DNA from: Thermomonas fusca DSM 15424
Lineage (GTDB): Bacteria > Pseudomonadota > Gammaproteobacteria > Xanthomonadales > Xanthomonadaceae
Reading direction: 5' to 3'
Length of the DNA stretch: 64,000 nucleotides
NCBI RefSeq assembly: GCF_000423885.1
Contig: NZ_AUIV01000001.1
Location: 124,001 to 188,000, forward strand
Shown: piece by piece, positions 8,813-17,500 of the stretch
Layout: each line of letters opens with the position of its first letter
Position numbering within the stretch: the first letter of the stretch is position 1
The notes under the pieces: generated by a model
What the model saw: the letters and a program-made list of their open reading frames with translations, nothing else
Databases searched by the model: none
What the model was told of the DNA's origin: nothing
Position numbers and translations under genes: made by a program

Positions 8813-10054
8813 TCAGAGGTCGAACGCCAGCAGGTCCAATCCGGTCGCCGCGCGCACCACGCGGCGATACAGCACGTTGCCGTTGGCGGCATTGGTCATC
8901 GCCACCAGCGCGCGGCGCCGGCGCGCATCGCCCAGCGCGAAGGTCTTGAAGATGCCGCCGTTGCTGCCGGAGTGGTAGAACACCGGCCCACGCGCGGTGG
9001 CTTCGAGATTCCAGCCCAGGCCCTTCTCGGTCCAGCGGCCGGGCACGTCGATCTGCCGCCGCAGCATCGCCTCGCGGGTGGTGGGCTTCAGCTCCCATGG
9101 CTGCGGATCCGAGTGCACCATCAGCGCCATGAACCGCGCGTAGTCCTGCACGGTGCAGCGCAGGCTGGCCGCCGCATTGGCCAGGATGTCGCTGGGCCAA
9201 CTCACCAGCCCCGGCCGCGCGACAGCCTGCGTCTCGGGCATCGCACGCCCCGCGTCGGCATAGCGCCACGCGGACAGCGGCTTGCCGATGCGATCCGCCA
9301 GCGGCAGAACCGTATTCCAGGCATCACGCAACATCTGCGGCGGCACCACGATTGCGCCATCGTCCGATTGCCGATGGCCGTACACCGACCGCGCTGCGAG
9401 GCTGGCATCCCAGCCGTAGCTGCTGTCGCGCATGCCGGCCGGCTCGAACAGCAGGCGATGCATGGTCTGGTCCAGGCTTTCGCCGGTGAGCTGCTCCACC
9501 GCCAGCTGCAGCCAGACGAAGGCCTCGCCGGAATAGTCGATGCGCGTGCCCGGCGCGACCGCGGGTTCGAGCGGTTCGTTGGCCGGGTCCTTGCGCCAGT
9601 CCGGCAGGCCGGTGGAATGGCGCAGCACGTCGCGCACGGTGATCTGCGCCAACCACGGCGATTTGCCCAGATACGCCGGCCTGGCGTAACCCATCAGCGG
9701 CGCGTCCAGTGCCAGCACGCCGCGGTCCACCAGTTGCAGCACCGCGTAGGCGAACATCGGCTTGCTCAGCGAGGCCGCCTCCCACACCGTGTCATCACCC
9801 ACCGGCATGCCGCGTCCGGCATGCGCCAGGCCGAAGCCGCGCGACCATGCCAGCCCGCCGTCCTCGACCACCGCGATGGCGATGCCCGGCACGCCCAGCG
9901 CCTGCATCTGCCGCGGCAGCTCGCGCAGGAAATCGTCGGCAGGGATCCAGTCCGCATCCGCGTCGATGGTGGGCGCGGCGCGCAGGCCCAATGGCCCCAG
10001 CACCGACAGCGCCAGGCCGGAACCCAGCAGGCGGCGGCGCGAGATCGCGGGCAT
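8813..10054 (-). CDS. Serine hydrolase of the class C beta-lactamase/PBP4* family, exported
   Basis: A 413-residue exported hydrolase. It begins with a twin-arginine-like signal (MPAISRRRLLGSGLALSVLG). The active-site SxxK is in EAASLSKPMF (S95, K98). The second motif position reads DYSGEAF in place of the usual YxN. The third motif is HSGSNGGIFK, which replaces KTG. These are typical of the broad Beta-lactamase family (esterases, D-amino-acid peptidases), so antibiotic resistance should not be assumed. ATG 10054 has AGGAA at good spacing; an upstream ATG at 10078 would overlap the MscS gene. It probably shares a transcript with the MscS gene 11 bp upstream and converges on tex. Confidence 0.88.
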   Translation of the reverse strand: MPAISRRRLLGSGLALSVLGPLGLRAAPTIDADADWIPADDFLRELPRQMQALGVPGIAIAVVEDGGLAWSRGFGLAHAGRGMPVGDDTVWEAASLSKPMFAYAVLQLVDRGVLALDAPLMGYARPAYLGKSPWLAQITVRDVLRHSTGLPDWRKDPANEPLEPAVAPGTRIDYSGEAFVWLQLAVEQLTGESLDQTMHRLLFEPAGMRDSSYGWDASLAARSVYGHRQSDDGAIVVPPQMLRDAWNTVLPLADRIGKPLSAWRYADAGRAMPETQAVARPGLVSWPSDILANAAASLRCTVQDYARFMALMVHSDPQPWELKPTTREAMLRRQIDVPGRWTEKGLGWNLEATARGPVFYHSGSNGGIFKTFALGDARRRRALVAMTNAANGNVLYRRVVRAATGLDLLAFDL

Positions 10055-10064
10055 GGTCGGGTTC

Positions 10065-10667
10065 CTAGGGTTTGTCATCGCAGCGGCGCGCACCGCCGTC
10101 GGCCGCGCGCGGCGGCGGCGGCTCGCCGCTCCAGCGCCGCACCGCACGCTGGAAAAACTGGCTGTTGGGCACCCGCAGCTGGCTTTCGAAACCGTCGGCA
10201 TGGCGCTCCAGCAGGGTCACGTAGACCAGGTTGATGTCGATCACTTGCCCGCCCAGGCCCGGCTTCTCGCCGTTGTCCAGCACTTCGATGTGGTCGAACA
10301 GGCGGAACGGGCGGGTCACCAGAATCAGGAACGAACAGAAAATGTTGGTGAGCACGCTCCAGGCGGCGAAGAACGCCACCGCCGCCACCGCGGCGAAGCC
10401 GGTGAACGCGCCCCACAGCACCCCGGCGGACACGCCGAAGCGCTCCAGCACCATCAGCAGCGCCGCCATCCCGATCAGGAACGTGGCCACCCGACGCGCG
10501 CCCATCACCACCATCGGCGGCAGCTCGTAACGCGCGGCCAGGCGTGCGATCAGCCGCCGCACCAGCCAGCGCAATGCCCACGCCGCCAGCAGGATCGCCA
10601 GCACCTGCAGCGCCACCACGACGTATTCGATCCTGGACTGCATCCAGGCGGACAGGGATTCCTCCAT
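10065..10667 (-). CDS. Small mechanosensitive channel, MscS family
   Basis: A 200-residue protein with an N-terminal helix (16-36), a second at about 52-72, and a pore-lining TM3 rich in Gly/Ala (GVLWGAFTGFAAVAAVAFFA). These are followed by the short MscS beta domain (ILVTRPFRLFDHIEVLD, VIDINLVYVTLLERHADG). It ends soon after the beta domain with a proline/arginine-rich tail, so it is smaller than E. coli MscS (286 residues). Such channels release solutes on osmotic downshock. It lies just upstream of the exported serine hydrolase on the same strand. Confidence 0.85.
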   Translation of the reverse strand: MEESLSAWMQSRIEYVVVALQVLAILLAAWALRWLVRRLIARLAARYELPPMVVMGARRVATFLIGMAALLMVLERFGVSAGVLWGAFTGFAAVAAVAFFAAWSVLTNIFCSFLILVTRPFRLFDHIEVLDNGEKPGLGGQVIDINLVYVTLLERHADGFESQLRVPNSQFFQRAVRRWSGEPPPPRAADGGARRCDDKP

Positions 10668-10721
10668 GTCGCCATGTTACCCGCGCGCCAGCCCGTCCCG
10701 GCGCTGCTGGGAACGCGGGAT

Positions 10722-11387
10722 TCAGCCGCGACGGAAACAGAAGCGCTCGAACCCCGCACCCAGCCGCTGCAGGTCCAGCGTGGCTTCCGCCACCAGCCCG
10801 CGCCCTTCCTCGCGGCATTCCTGCAGCGCCCAGTGACGCACGCCGCGCGCGAACAGGTCTTCCGCCAAGCCATACAGCGCCGGCAGCGGGAACAGCCCCG
10901 GATGCCAGGTGGTCCGGCATTCGTAAGCCACGCCGCTGGCCAGCACCGCCTCCAGCGCCTCGCCCACCGGACGCGCGCTGTCGCGGCGGCCGGTCACCGC
11001 GTCGTAATGCGCGTCGGGCGCCTTGATGTCCAGCCCGATCCAGTCCAGCTGCGGCAGCAGCTGGCGCAGGCGTGCCGGATACATGCCGCCGGTATGCAGG
11101 CCGACCTGGTAGCCCATCGCCTTCACCTGCGCGATGGCGTCGGGCAGCGCGGCCTGTGAGGTCGGTTCGCCGCCGGAGAACACCACCGCGTCGAGCAGGC
11201 CGACGCGGCGGTGCAGGAACGCTTCGGCCTGCGCCCAGGCAACCCCGCCCTGCCCACGCGCCGGCAGCAGTTCGGGGTTGTGGCAGTAGCCGCAGCGCCA
11301 GGGACAGCCCTGCAGGTACAACACCGCCGCCAGCCGACCGGGGAAGTCGATGCTGGTCAGCGGCGTCATCCCGCCGACGCGGATCAT
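10722..11387 (-). CDS. nrdG: Anaerobic ribonucleotide reductase activating enzyme (radical SAM)
   Basis: A 221-residue radical-SAM protein. The cluster motif CPWRCGYC gives C28, C32 and C35 for a 4Fe-4S cluster that cleaves S-adenosylmethionine. A GGE motif (VVFSGGEPTSQ, near residue 78) supports SAM binding. In class III ribonucleotide reductases NrdG puts the radical on a glycine of NrdD. The ATG at 11387 overlaps the stop of the upstream 66-residue glycyl-radical gene as ATGA, indicating translational coupling. The frame is open further upstream, but only as a shadow of that gene. Confidence 0.93.
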   Translation of the reverse strand: MIRVGGMTPLTSIDFPGRLAAVLYLQGCPWRCGYCHNPELLPARGQGGVAWAQAEAFLHRRVGLLDAVVFSGGEPTSQAALPDAIAQVKAMGYQVGLHTGGMYPARLRQLLPQLDWIGLDIKAPDAHYDAVTGRRDSARPVGEALEAVLASGVAYECRTTWHPGLFPLPALYGLAEDLFARGVRHWALQECREEGRGLVAEATLDLQRLGAGFERFCFRRG

Positions 11388-11584
11388 GCGGCGGCGGCGG
11401 CCAGGGTGGCGCGCGGGCGTTCGCTGAAGAAGCAGCGCTCGGCGTGCTCGCCCTGCTTGCCGATGTTGAAGCTGGACACCGGGCGGTGGTAACCCATCAC
11501 CCGGGTCCACACTTCGCAGCGCTGGCGGTCTTCGTTGCGCAGCGAAGCGGCGGCGGATATTGCGGAATTGGCGATGTTGTTCAT
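11384..11584 (-). CDS. Detached glycyl-radical domain of anaerobic ribonucleotide reductase (66 aa)
   Basis: This 66-residue gene carries what looks like the glycyl-radical loop normally found at the C terminus of NrdD: CEVWTRVMGYHRPVSSFN followed by GKQGEHAER. G31 in RVMGY is the presumed radical site. The upstream nrdD gene lacks this loop. The ATG overlaps the nrdD TGA (ATGA) and its own TGA overlaps the nrdG ATG (ATGA). A GAGGAG Shine-Dalgarno lies about 8 nt before the start. These features argue for a real coupled gene rather than a sequencing frameshift. About 20 residues precede the motif. It should act in trans as radical donor for NrdD, as GrcA (YfiD) does for pyruvate formate-lyase (inference). 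Confidence 0.88.
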   Translation of the reverse strand: MNNIANSAISAAASLRNEDRQRCEVWTRVMGYHRPVSSFNIGKQGEHAERCFFSERPRATLAAAAA

Positions 11585-13356
11585 GCGGAAATCTCCTCGT
11601 GGAACGTGACGTCGGTAATGGTCGGCGCGGCGGCCGCCTGCAGTTCCGCCAGCAGCCGCTCGTCGCAGCGCGGGCAGAATTCGTGCTCGCCCGCCAGGTA
11701 GCCGTGCTCCGGGCAGATCGAGAAAGTTGGCGTGATCGTGATGTAGGGCAGGCGGAAGCGGCTCAGCGCGCGCCGCACCAGGTCGCGGCAGGCATCGCCG
11801 CTGGACAGGCGTTCGCCCATGTACAGGTGCAGCACGGTGCCGCCGGTGTAGCGCGACTGCAGCGCTTCCTGCCGCTCCAGCGCTTCGAACGGGTCGTCGG
11901 TGAAGCCCACCGGCAGCTGCGAGGAATTGGTGTAGTAAGGACGGTCGCGGCTGCCCGCCTGCAGGATGTCCGGCCAGCGGCGGCGGTCCTCCTTGGCGAA
12001 GCGGTAGGTGGTGCCTTCGGCCGGCGTGGCTTCGAGGTTGTAGAGCTGGCCGGTGGCTTCCTGGAACTCCACCATCCGCGCACGAACGTGGTCGAGCAGG
12101 CGCAGGGCGAAGGCATGGCCCCACTCGCTGGTCAGGTCGTGCGCATCGGAGGTGAAGTTGCGGACCATCTCGTTGATGCCGTTCACCCCCAGCGTCGAGA
12201 AATGGTTGCGCAGGGTGCCGAGGTAGCGCTTGGTGTACGGGTACAGGCCGTCGTCGATCAGCTGCTGGATGGTGGTGCGCTTGATCTCCAGGCTGCGCCG
12301 GCCCAGCTCCAGCAGCTCGTCCAGCCGAGCGAACAGCCCGGCCTCATCGCCGCGGTGCAGGTAGCCCAGCCGCGCGCAGTTGACCGTCACCACGCCCAGG
12401 CTGCCGGTCTGCTCGGCGCTGCCGAACAGGCCGTTGCCGCGCTTGAGCAGCTCGCGCAGATCGAGCTGCAGGCGGCAGCACATCGAGCGGATCATCCCCG
12501 GGTCCAGCTCGGAATTGATGAAGTTCTGGAAGTACGGCAGGCCGTATTTCGCGGTCATGTCGAACAACAGCCGCGCGTTTTCCGACTCCCACGGGAAGTC
12601 GGCGGTGATGTTGTAGGTGGGGATCGGGAAGGTGAACACCCGGCCGCGCGCGTCGCCCGCGCTCATCACCTCGATGTAGGCGCGGTTGATCAGGTCCATC
12701 TCCGCCTGCAGCTCGCCGTAGGTGAACGGCATCTCCTCGCCGCCGATGAACGGGGTCTGGTGGCGCAGGTCGGCGGGACAGATCCAGTCGAAGGTGAGGT
12801 TGGTGAACGGCGTCTGCGTGCCCCAGCGCGAGGGCACGTTGAGGTTGAAGATCAGCTCCTGGATGCACTGGCGCACGTCGTCGTAGGACAGCGCGTCCTT
12901 GCGCACGAACGGCGCCATGTAGGTGTCGAACGAGGAGAACGCCTGCGCGCCCGCCCATTCGTTCTGCAGGGTGCCGAGGAAGTTGACGATCTGCCCGACC
13001 GCCGACGACAGATGCCTGGGCGGGCCGGCCTCGACCTTGTTGGGCACGCCGTTGAAGCCTTCGTACAGCAGCGTGCGCAGCGACCAGCCAGCGCAGTAGC
13101 CGGAGAGCATGTCGAGGTCGTGGATGTGCAGGTCGGCCTCGCGATGGGCGCGGCCGATCTCCGGCGGATAGATCTTCTCCAGCCAGTAATTGGCGGTCAC
13201 CTTGCCGGCGACGTTGAGGATCAGCCCGCCCAGCGAATAGCCCTGGTTGGCGTTGGCATTGACCCGCCAGTCCGCGCGGGTCAGGTATTCCTCGACCGAG
13301 CTGACCGGATCGACCAGGCTGCGCCCGGCCATGGCTGTGGAACTGCTTGGTTGCAT
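11581..13356 (-). CDS. nrdD: Class III (anaerobic) ribonucleoside-triphosphate reductase, catalytic part without glycyl loop
   Basis: A 591-residue NrdD-type catalytic chain that reduces ribonucleoside triphosphates to deoxy forms without oxygen. Recognisable stretches are HREADLHIHDLDMLSGYCAGW (near 70), the CPADLRHQTPFIGGEEMPF region (near 190) and GSLGVVTVNCARLGYL (near 330, probable finger-loop cysteine). A zinc site near the C terminus uses C548, H551, C561 and C564. There is no ATP-cone at the N terminus, and the glycyl-radical loop that should follow the zinc site is absent and encoded by the next gene. ATG 13356 has AAGGAG at good spacing; the frame is open a little further upstream. 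It is divergent from the small oxidoreductase-like gene. Confidence 0.92.
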   Translation of the reverse strand: MQPSSSTAMAGRSLVDPVSSVEEYLTRADWRVNANANQGYSLGGLILNVAGKVTANYWLEKIYPPEIGRAHREADLHIHDLDMLSGYCAGWSLRTLLYEGFNGVPNKVEAGPPRHLSSAVGQIVNFLGTLQNEWAGAQAFSSFDTYMAPFVRKDALSYDDVRQCIQELIFNLNVPSRWGTQTPFTNLTFDWICPADLRHQTPFIGGEEMPFTYGELQAEMDLINRAYIEVMSAGDARGRVFTFPIPTYNITADFPWESENARLLFDMTAKYGLPYFQNFINSELDPGMIRSMCCRLQLDLRELLKRGNGLFGSAEQTGSLGVVTVNCARLGYLHRGDEAGLFARLDELLELGRRSLEIKRTTIQQLIDDGLYPYTKRYLGTLRNHFSTLGVNGINEMVRNFTSDAHDLTSEWGHAFALRLLDHVRARMVEFQEATGQLYNLEATPAEGTTYRFAKEDRRRWPDILQAGSRDRPYYTNSSQLPVGFTDDPFEALERQEALQSRYTGGTVLHLYMGERLSSGDACRDLVRRALSRFRLPYITITPTFSICPEHGYLAGEHEFCPRCDERLLAELQAAAAPTITDVTFHEEISA

Positions 13357-13456
13357 CGTCCTCTCCTTGAACTTGCGACAAATTGATTTGCGGAAAGCAC
13401 CGGCCAGCGCCACCGGCTCATTTCCGCCTCATGCACGGGCATGGATAATTGCGGCC

Positions 13457-13642
13457 ATGCCGATTCCCCTGCCCCGCCTCGATCCCGATCCGCGCCCGCA
13501 GCCGCCGGAAGCGCCGCTGCCCAGCGACTGCTGCGACAGCGGTTGCGATCCCTGCGTCAACGACACCTACGCCGAAGCGCTGGCGCATTACCGGCAGACG
13601 CTGGCGGCGTGGCTGGCCCGCCATCCCGACGCCCACCGATAG
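13457..13642 (+). CDS. Small oxidoreductase-like domain protein (61 aa)
   Basis: A 61-residue protein with a proline-rich start and the core LPSDCCDSGCDPCVNDTYAE, then a short helix. This matches the oxidoreductase-like N-terminal domain family, a Cys-rich motif (CC-x2-GC-x2-C) also seen in eukaryotic mitochondrial proteins. A metal or redox role is possible but unproven. The ATG at 13457 is chosen at the start of the conserved proline-rich segment; the frame extends upstream only through the nrdD leader. It sits between divergent nrdD and convergent thioesterase. Confidence 0.75.
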   Translation: MPIPLPRLDPDPRPQPPEAPLPSDCCDSGCDPCVNDTYAEALAHYRQTLAAWLARHPDAHR

Positions 13643-13696
13643 GCGCGCCGCGGCGGCGCGCTGCTTCCCGCGCGATCTGGCGCTCGCGGCGCGCTG

Positions 13697-14098
13697 CTAC
13701 GGCGGGTGCTCGGACAGTGCCGGGATCCCGGTCGGCCGCCCGCGCCCGTCCAGCGCGATCATCGTGAAGCGCCCGCGCGTGCACAGCTCGCGCTCGCCGC
13801 CCAGCAGGTCCTCGGCGATCAGCTCCACCTCCACCTGCATCGAACTGCGGCCGACCTCGACGATCCGCGCCAGCACTTCCACCAGCTGGCCCTGGCGGAT
13901 CGGCAGGCGGAAATCCACCTGCTCCGAACGCGCCGTCACCACCGTCCGCCGCGCGTAGCGCGAGGCGGCGATGAACGCGGCCTTGTCCATCCACGCCAGC
14001 GCCTGCCCGCCGAACAGCGTGCCCAGGTGGTTGGCATGGTCGGGGAAGACGATCTCCTGCAGCTTCGCCTCGAGCGGACGCACCGGGTCAGAAGGCAT
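13697..14098 (-). CDS. Acyl-CoA thioesterase, hotdog fold (YciA-like)
   Basis: A 133-residue hotdog protein. Conserved positions are FPDHANHLGTLFGGQALAWMD (near 19-38), with the catalytic-type N/H and D of acyl-CoA thioesterases, and SEQVDFRLPIRQGQLVEVLA (near 60). It hydrolyses acyl-CoA to free acid and CoA. The start overlaps the last 11 bp of nrdB, so it is most likely translated from the nrdAB transcript. The functional reason for that is not obvious. The tail ends GIPALSEHPP. Confidence 0.88.
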   Translation of the reverse strand: MPSDPVRPLEAKLQEIVFPDHANHLGTLFGGQALAWMDKAAFIAASRYARRTVVTARSEQVDFRLPIRQGQLVEVLARIVEVGRSSMQVEVELIAEDLLGGERELCTRGRFTMIALDGRGRPTGIPALSEHPP

Positions 14099-15104
14099 GG
14101 TCGAACTCCACCTCGCCCTGCACCCCGACCTGGTAGGCGGACACCCGGCGCTCGAAGAAATTGGTCAGCTCCTGCACGTCCTGCAATTCCATGAACGGCA
14201 GCGGATTGCGCACGTGGTACTGCCTGGCCATGCCGAGCTTGGCGAAATGCTGGTCGGCGCAGTGCTGCAGGTACTGGCGCATGTCGCGGATCGAAATGCC
14301 GGCCACGCCGCCGGACAGCACGTCCTCGGCAAATTGCACCTCGCATTCGATGGCCTCGGCGAGCATGTCGCGCACCTGCCGCTCCATCTCATCGTCGAAC
14401 AGGTCCGGCTCCTCGGCGCGGATGGTGCGCACGCATTCGAAGGCGAAGTCCATGTGGCAGCTTTCGTCGCGGAACACCCAGTTGGTGCCGGACGACAGTC
14501 CCGGCAGCAGGCCGCGCGAACGGAAGTAGTAGACATAGGCGAAGGCGGCGAAGAAGAACAGGCCCTCGATGCAGGCGGCGAAGCAGATCTGGTTGAGCAG
14601 GAACTGGCGGCGCTGCGCGCGGGTCTCGATGCGCTGCAGGCCTTGCAGCGAGTCGATCCACCTGAAGCAGAACTCGGCCTTCTTGCGGATCGCCGGGATG
14701 TTCTCCACCGCCGCGAACGCCTTGAAGCGCTCCTCCGGGTCGGGCAGGTAGTTGTCCAGCAACGTCAGGTAGAACTGTACGTGCAGCGCCTCCTCGTACA
14801 GCTGGCGCGACAGGTACATGCGCGCTTCCGGCGCATTGAGGTGCTGGTACAGGTTCAGCACCAGGTTGTTGGAGACGATGGAGTCGCCGGTGGCGAAGAA
14901 CGCCACCAGCCGGTGGATCAGGTGGCGGTCGGCCGGCGACATCTTCGAATGCAAATCGGCGATGTCGATCTGGAAGTTGATCTCGTCCACCGTCCAGCTG
15001 TTGCGGATGGCGTTGCGGTACATCTCGTAGAAGCCCGGGTAGCGCATCGGGCGCAAGGTCAGCTCGAAGCCGGGATCGAGCAGCATCTGCGGGGCGGCGC
15101 TCAC
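14088..15104 (-). CDS. nrdB: Ribonucleoside-diphosphate reductase class Ia, beta (radical) subunit
   Basis: A 338-residue di-iron subunit. Metal ligands and the radical tyrosine are readable: D74 in FATGDSIVSN, E105 and H108 in EEALHVQFY, and Y112, the equivalent of E. coli Y122. The second half holds FRDESCHMDFAFE and the FFFAAFAYVYYFRS helix. The GTG at 15104 overlaps the nrdA stop as GTGA; the next in-frame ATG at 15086 is an alternative. It generates the tyrosyl radical that is passed to NrdA for each turnover. It is in an operon with nrdA and the thioesterase, downstream of a cobalamin riboswitch. Confidence 0.95.
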   Translation of the reverse strand: MSAAPQMLLDPGFELTLRPMRYPGFYEMYRNAIRNSWTVDEINFQIDIADLHSKMSPADRHLIHRLVAFFATGDSIVSNNLVLNLYQHLNAPEARMYLSRQLYEEALHVQFYLTLLDNYLPDPEERFKAFAAVENIPAIRKKAEFCFRWIDSLQGLQRIETRAQRRQFLLNQICFAACIEGLFFFAAFAYVYYFRSRGLLPGLSSGTNWVFRDESCHMDFAFECVRTIRAEEPDLFDDEMERQVRDMLAEAIECEVQFAEDVLSGGVAGISIRDMRQYLQHCADQHFAKLGMARQYHVRNPLPFMELQDVQELTNFFERRVSAYQVGVQGEVEFDHAF

Positions 15105-17500
15105 TGGCAGGCCTCGCAGGCTTCCGGATTCTCCAGCGAACAGGCCACCGCCTGCGCCGGCGCGATGCCGGATACGGTGGTCTTGGCGATCTTCGTCGCC
15201 GGGCGCGAACGCAGGTAATAGCAGGTCTTGATGCCCCGTTTCCACGCGTACATGTACATGGACGACAGCGCGCCGATGTTCGGGCTTTCCATGAACAGGT
15301 TGAGCGAGGCGGACTGGTCGATGAAGGCGCCGCGCTCGGCGGCCATGTCGATCAGGCTGCGCATCGGCAGCTCCCACACGGTGCGGTAGACGTGGCGCAG
15401 GGTTTCCGGGATCTGCGCGAGGTTCTGGATCGAGCCGTCGGCCAGCTTGATCGCGTCGCGCATCTCCGGCGTCCACAGGCCCAGCTGCTTCAATTCGGCG
15501 ACCAGGTAGCGGTTGACCTGCAGGAAGTCGCCGGACAGCGTCTCGCGTTTGAACAGGTTGGACACCTGGGGCTCCACGCATTCGTAGCAGCCGGCGATGG
15601 AGGCGATGGTCGCGGTCGGGGCGATGGCGATCAGCAGGGAATTGCGCAGGCCGTGCTGCTGGATGCGCGCGCGCAAGGCATCCCAGCGCGCGGCGTTGTC
15701 GGGAGTGACATCCCACGCATCGAACTGCAGCTCGCCGACGGACGCGCGGGTGTCGGCGAACGAGGCGTGCGCGCCGCGCTCAACGGCCAGCTCGCAGGAC
15801 GCGTCCAGCGCGTGGAAATAGATCTCCTCGGCGATCTTCCTCGACAGCGCGCGGGCGGCTTCGGAGTCGAACGCCAAGCGCATGCGGAAGAACACGTCCT
15901 GCAGGCCCATGCAGCCCAGCCCCACCGGCCGCCAACGCAGGTTGCCGCGGCGGGCCGGTTCGATCGGATAGAAATTGAGGTCGATCACCCGGTCGAGCTG
16001 GCGCACCGCCAACCGCACGGTTTCGGCCAATTTCTCGAAATCGAAATCGCCATGCGCGTCCAGGTGGTGCGCGAGGTTGATCGAGCCGAGGTTGCACACC
16101 GCCGTTTCCTCGGCGCTGGTGACCTCCAGGATCTCGGTGCACAGGTTGGACAGGTGGATGACGTTGTGCGGGCGCAGGGTCTGGTTGCCGGCGCGGTTGC
16201 ACTTGTCCTTGAAGGTCATCCAGCCGTTGCCGGTCTCGGCCAGTGTGCGCATCATCCGCGCGTACAGCTTGCGCGCCGGGATCGTGCGCGCCGCCCGGCC
16301 CTGCGCCTCGGCCTGCAGGTAGGCGCGCTCGAAATCCGCGCCGTGCAGGTCGGTGAACTCCGGCACCACGTGCGGATCGAACAGCGACCAGTCTTGGCCA
16401 GCCTCCACCCGCTGCATGAACAGGTCCGGCACCCAGTTGGCGAGGTTGAGATTGTGGGTGCGGCGCGCCTCGTCGCCGGCGCTGTCGCGCAGTTCAAGGA
16501 AGTCCTCGATGTCGGCATGCCAGGTTTCCAGGTAGACGCAGGCTGCGCCCTTGCGCTTGCCGCCCTGGTTGACCGCCGCCACCGACGAATCCAGGGTCTT
16601 CAGCCACGGAACAATGCCGTTGGAATGGCCGTTGGTGGAACGGATCAGCGAGCCGCGCGAACGCACCCGCGAATAACTCACGCCGATCCCGCCGCTGAAC
16701 TTCGACAGCTGGGCGATCTCGCCGTAGCGCGCGTAGATCGACTCCAGCGAATCCTGCGGAGAATCCAGCAGGAAGCACGACGACAGCTGCTCATGGCGGG
16801 TGCCGGCGTTGAACAGGGTCGGGCTGGACGGCAGGTAGTCCAGGTGGCCCAGCCGCTGGTACAGCGCCAACGCTTCCGGCACGTCCTCGCTCAAGGCGCT
16901 GGCGATGCGCAGGAAGAACTGCTGCGGTGTCTCGATCACCTTGCGGGTGTGCGGGTGGCGCAGCAGGTAACGGTCGTACAGGGTGCGCAGGCCGAAATAG
17001 TCGAAACCCAGGTCCAGCGCCGGGTCGATGGCATCGTTGAGCTTGCGCGCGTTGGCCTGTACGAAGCCGAGCAGGCGGTCGTTGATCAGGCCCACTTCGT
17101 GGCCGCGGCCAACCGACTGCGAGAACGCGTGGATCTCCTGCCCGGAGACTTCCTTGGCGATGCAGCCGGCCAGCAGGCGCGCGGCCAGCCGGCCGTATTC
17201 GGGTTCCTCGCCGATCAGCAGCGCGGCGGTGCGGATCGACAGCTCGTCCAGCTCCTGCGTGGTGGCGCCGTCGTACAGGCCGGAAATGGTGCGGGTGGCC
17301 ACGCGCATCGGATCGACCGCATGCAGGCCTTCGCAGCAGCGCTGGACGGCGCGCACGATCTTGTTGAGATCGACCGGCTCGGTGCTGCCGTTGCGCTTGG
17401 TCACCGCCATGGCGGTGGCGGTGGGTGGCGGGGTGAGGTCGAACGCGGGCGCGGCGGCCGGGGCTTCGGCGGGCGCTTCGGCAATCAAGGTCTGTGACAT
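15101..17500 (-). CDS. nrdA: Ribonucleoside-diphosphate reductase class Ia, alpha subunit
   Basis: A 799-residue catalytic subunit. After an Ala/Pro-rich leader, an ATP-cone (VTKRNGSTEPVDLNKIVRAV, about residues 33-118) provides overall allosteric control. The barrel has the thiyl-radical region SNLCTEILEVTSAEETAVCN, the PSSPTLFNAG and GGIGVSYSRVRSRG loops, and PTATIASIAG. The C-terminal EACEACQ gives C795 and C798, the swinging pair reduced by thioredoxin or glutaredoxin. All key parts are present, so the enzyme should be active. Expression is predicted to fall when adenosylcobalamin is plentiful, because of the riboswitch in the leader. Confidence 0.97.
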   Translation of the reverse strand: MSQTLIAEAPAEAPAAAPAFDLTPPPTATAMAVTKRNGSTEPVDLNKIVRAVQRCCEGLHAVDPMRVATRTISGLYDGATTQELDELSIRTAALLIGEEPEYGRLAARLLAGCIAKEVSGQEIHAFSQSVGRGHEVGLINDRLLGFVQANARKLNDAIDPALDLGFDYFGLRTLYDRYLLRHPHTRKVIETPQQFFLRIASALSEDVPEALALYQRLGHLDYLPSSPTLFNAGTRHEQLSSCFLLDSPQDSLESIYARYGEIAQLSKFSGGIGVSYSRVRSRGSLIRSTNGHSNGIVPWLKTLDSSVAAVNQGGKRKGAACVYLETWHADIEDFLELRDSAGDEARRTHNLNLANWVPDLFMQRVEAGQDWSLFDPHVVPEFTDLHGADFERAYLQAEAQGRAARTIPARKLYARMMRTLAETGNGWMTFKDKCNRAGNQTLRPHNVIHLSNLCTEILEVTSAEETAVCNLGSINLAHHLDAHGDFDFEKLAETVRLAVRQLDRVIDLNFYPIEPARRGNLRWRPVGLGCMGLQDVFFRMRLAFDSEAARALSRKIAEEIYFHALDASCELAVERGAHASFADTRASVGELQFDAWDVTPDNAARWDALRARIQQHGLRNSLLIAIAPTATIASIAGCYECVEPQVSNLFKRETLSGDFLQVNRYLVAELKQLGLWTPEMRDAIKLADGSIQNLAQIPETLRHVYRTVWELPMRSLIDMAAERGAFIDQSASLNLFMESPNIGALSSMYMYAWKRGIKTCYYLRSRPATKIAKTTVSGIAPAQAVACSLENPEACEACQ

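Noticed and set aside
6322..8892. 856-residue open frame antisense to tex
   Set aside because: Composition is His/Gln/Arg-rich low-quality protein typical of GC-rich antisense frames, while the plus strand encodes a clear Tex protein.
8813..10054. Antibiotic-resistance beta-lactamase
   Set aside because: Second and third active-site motifs deviate (YSG, HSG) and the family includes many esterases and peptidases, so resistance is not supported.
11384..11584. Possibility that the nrdD/glycyl-loop split is a sequencing frameshift or pseudogene
   Set aside because: The small gene has its own ribosome site and 4-bp ATGA overlaps at both ends, and about 20 extra residues precede the loop. A random frameshift would not normally create this.
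13357..13456. FNR-like site before nrdD
   Set aside because: ATTGAT and TTGCG half-sites are present, but spacing and symmetry do not fit TTGAT-N4-ATCAA.
15392..17497. 701-residue open frame antisense to nrdA
   Set aside because: No recognisable domain; it mirrors nrdA codons and the sense strand has full class Ia motifs.
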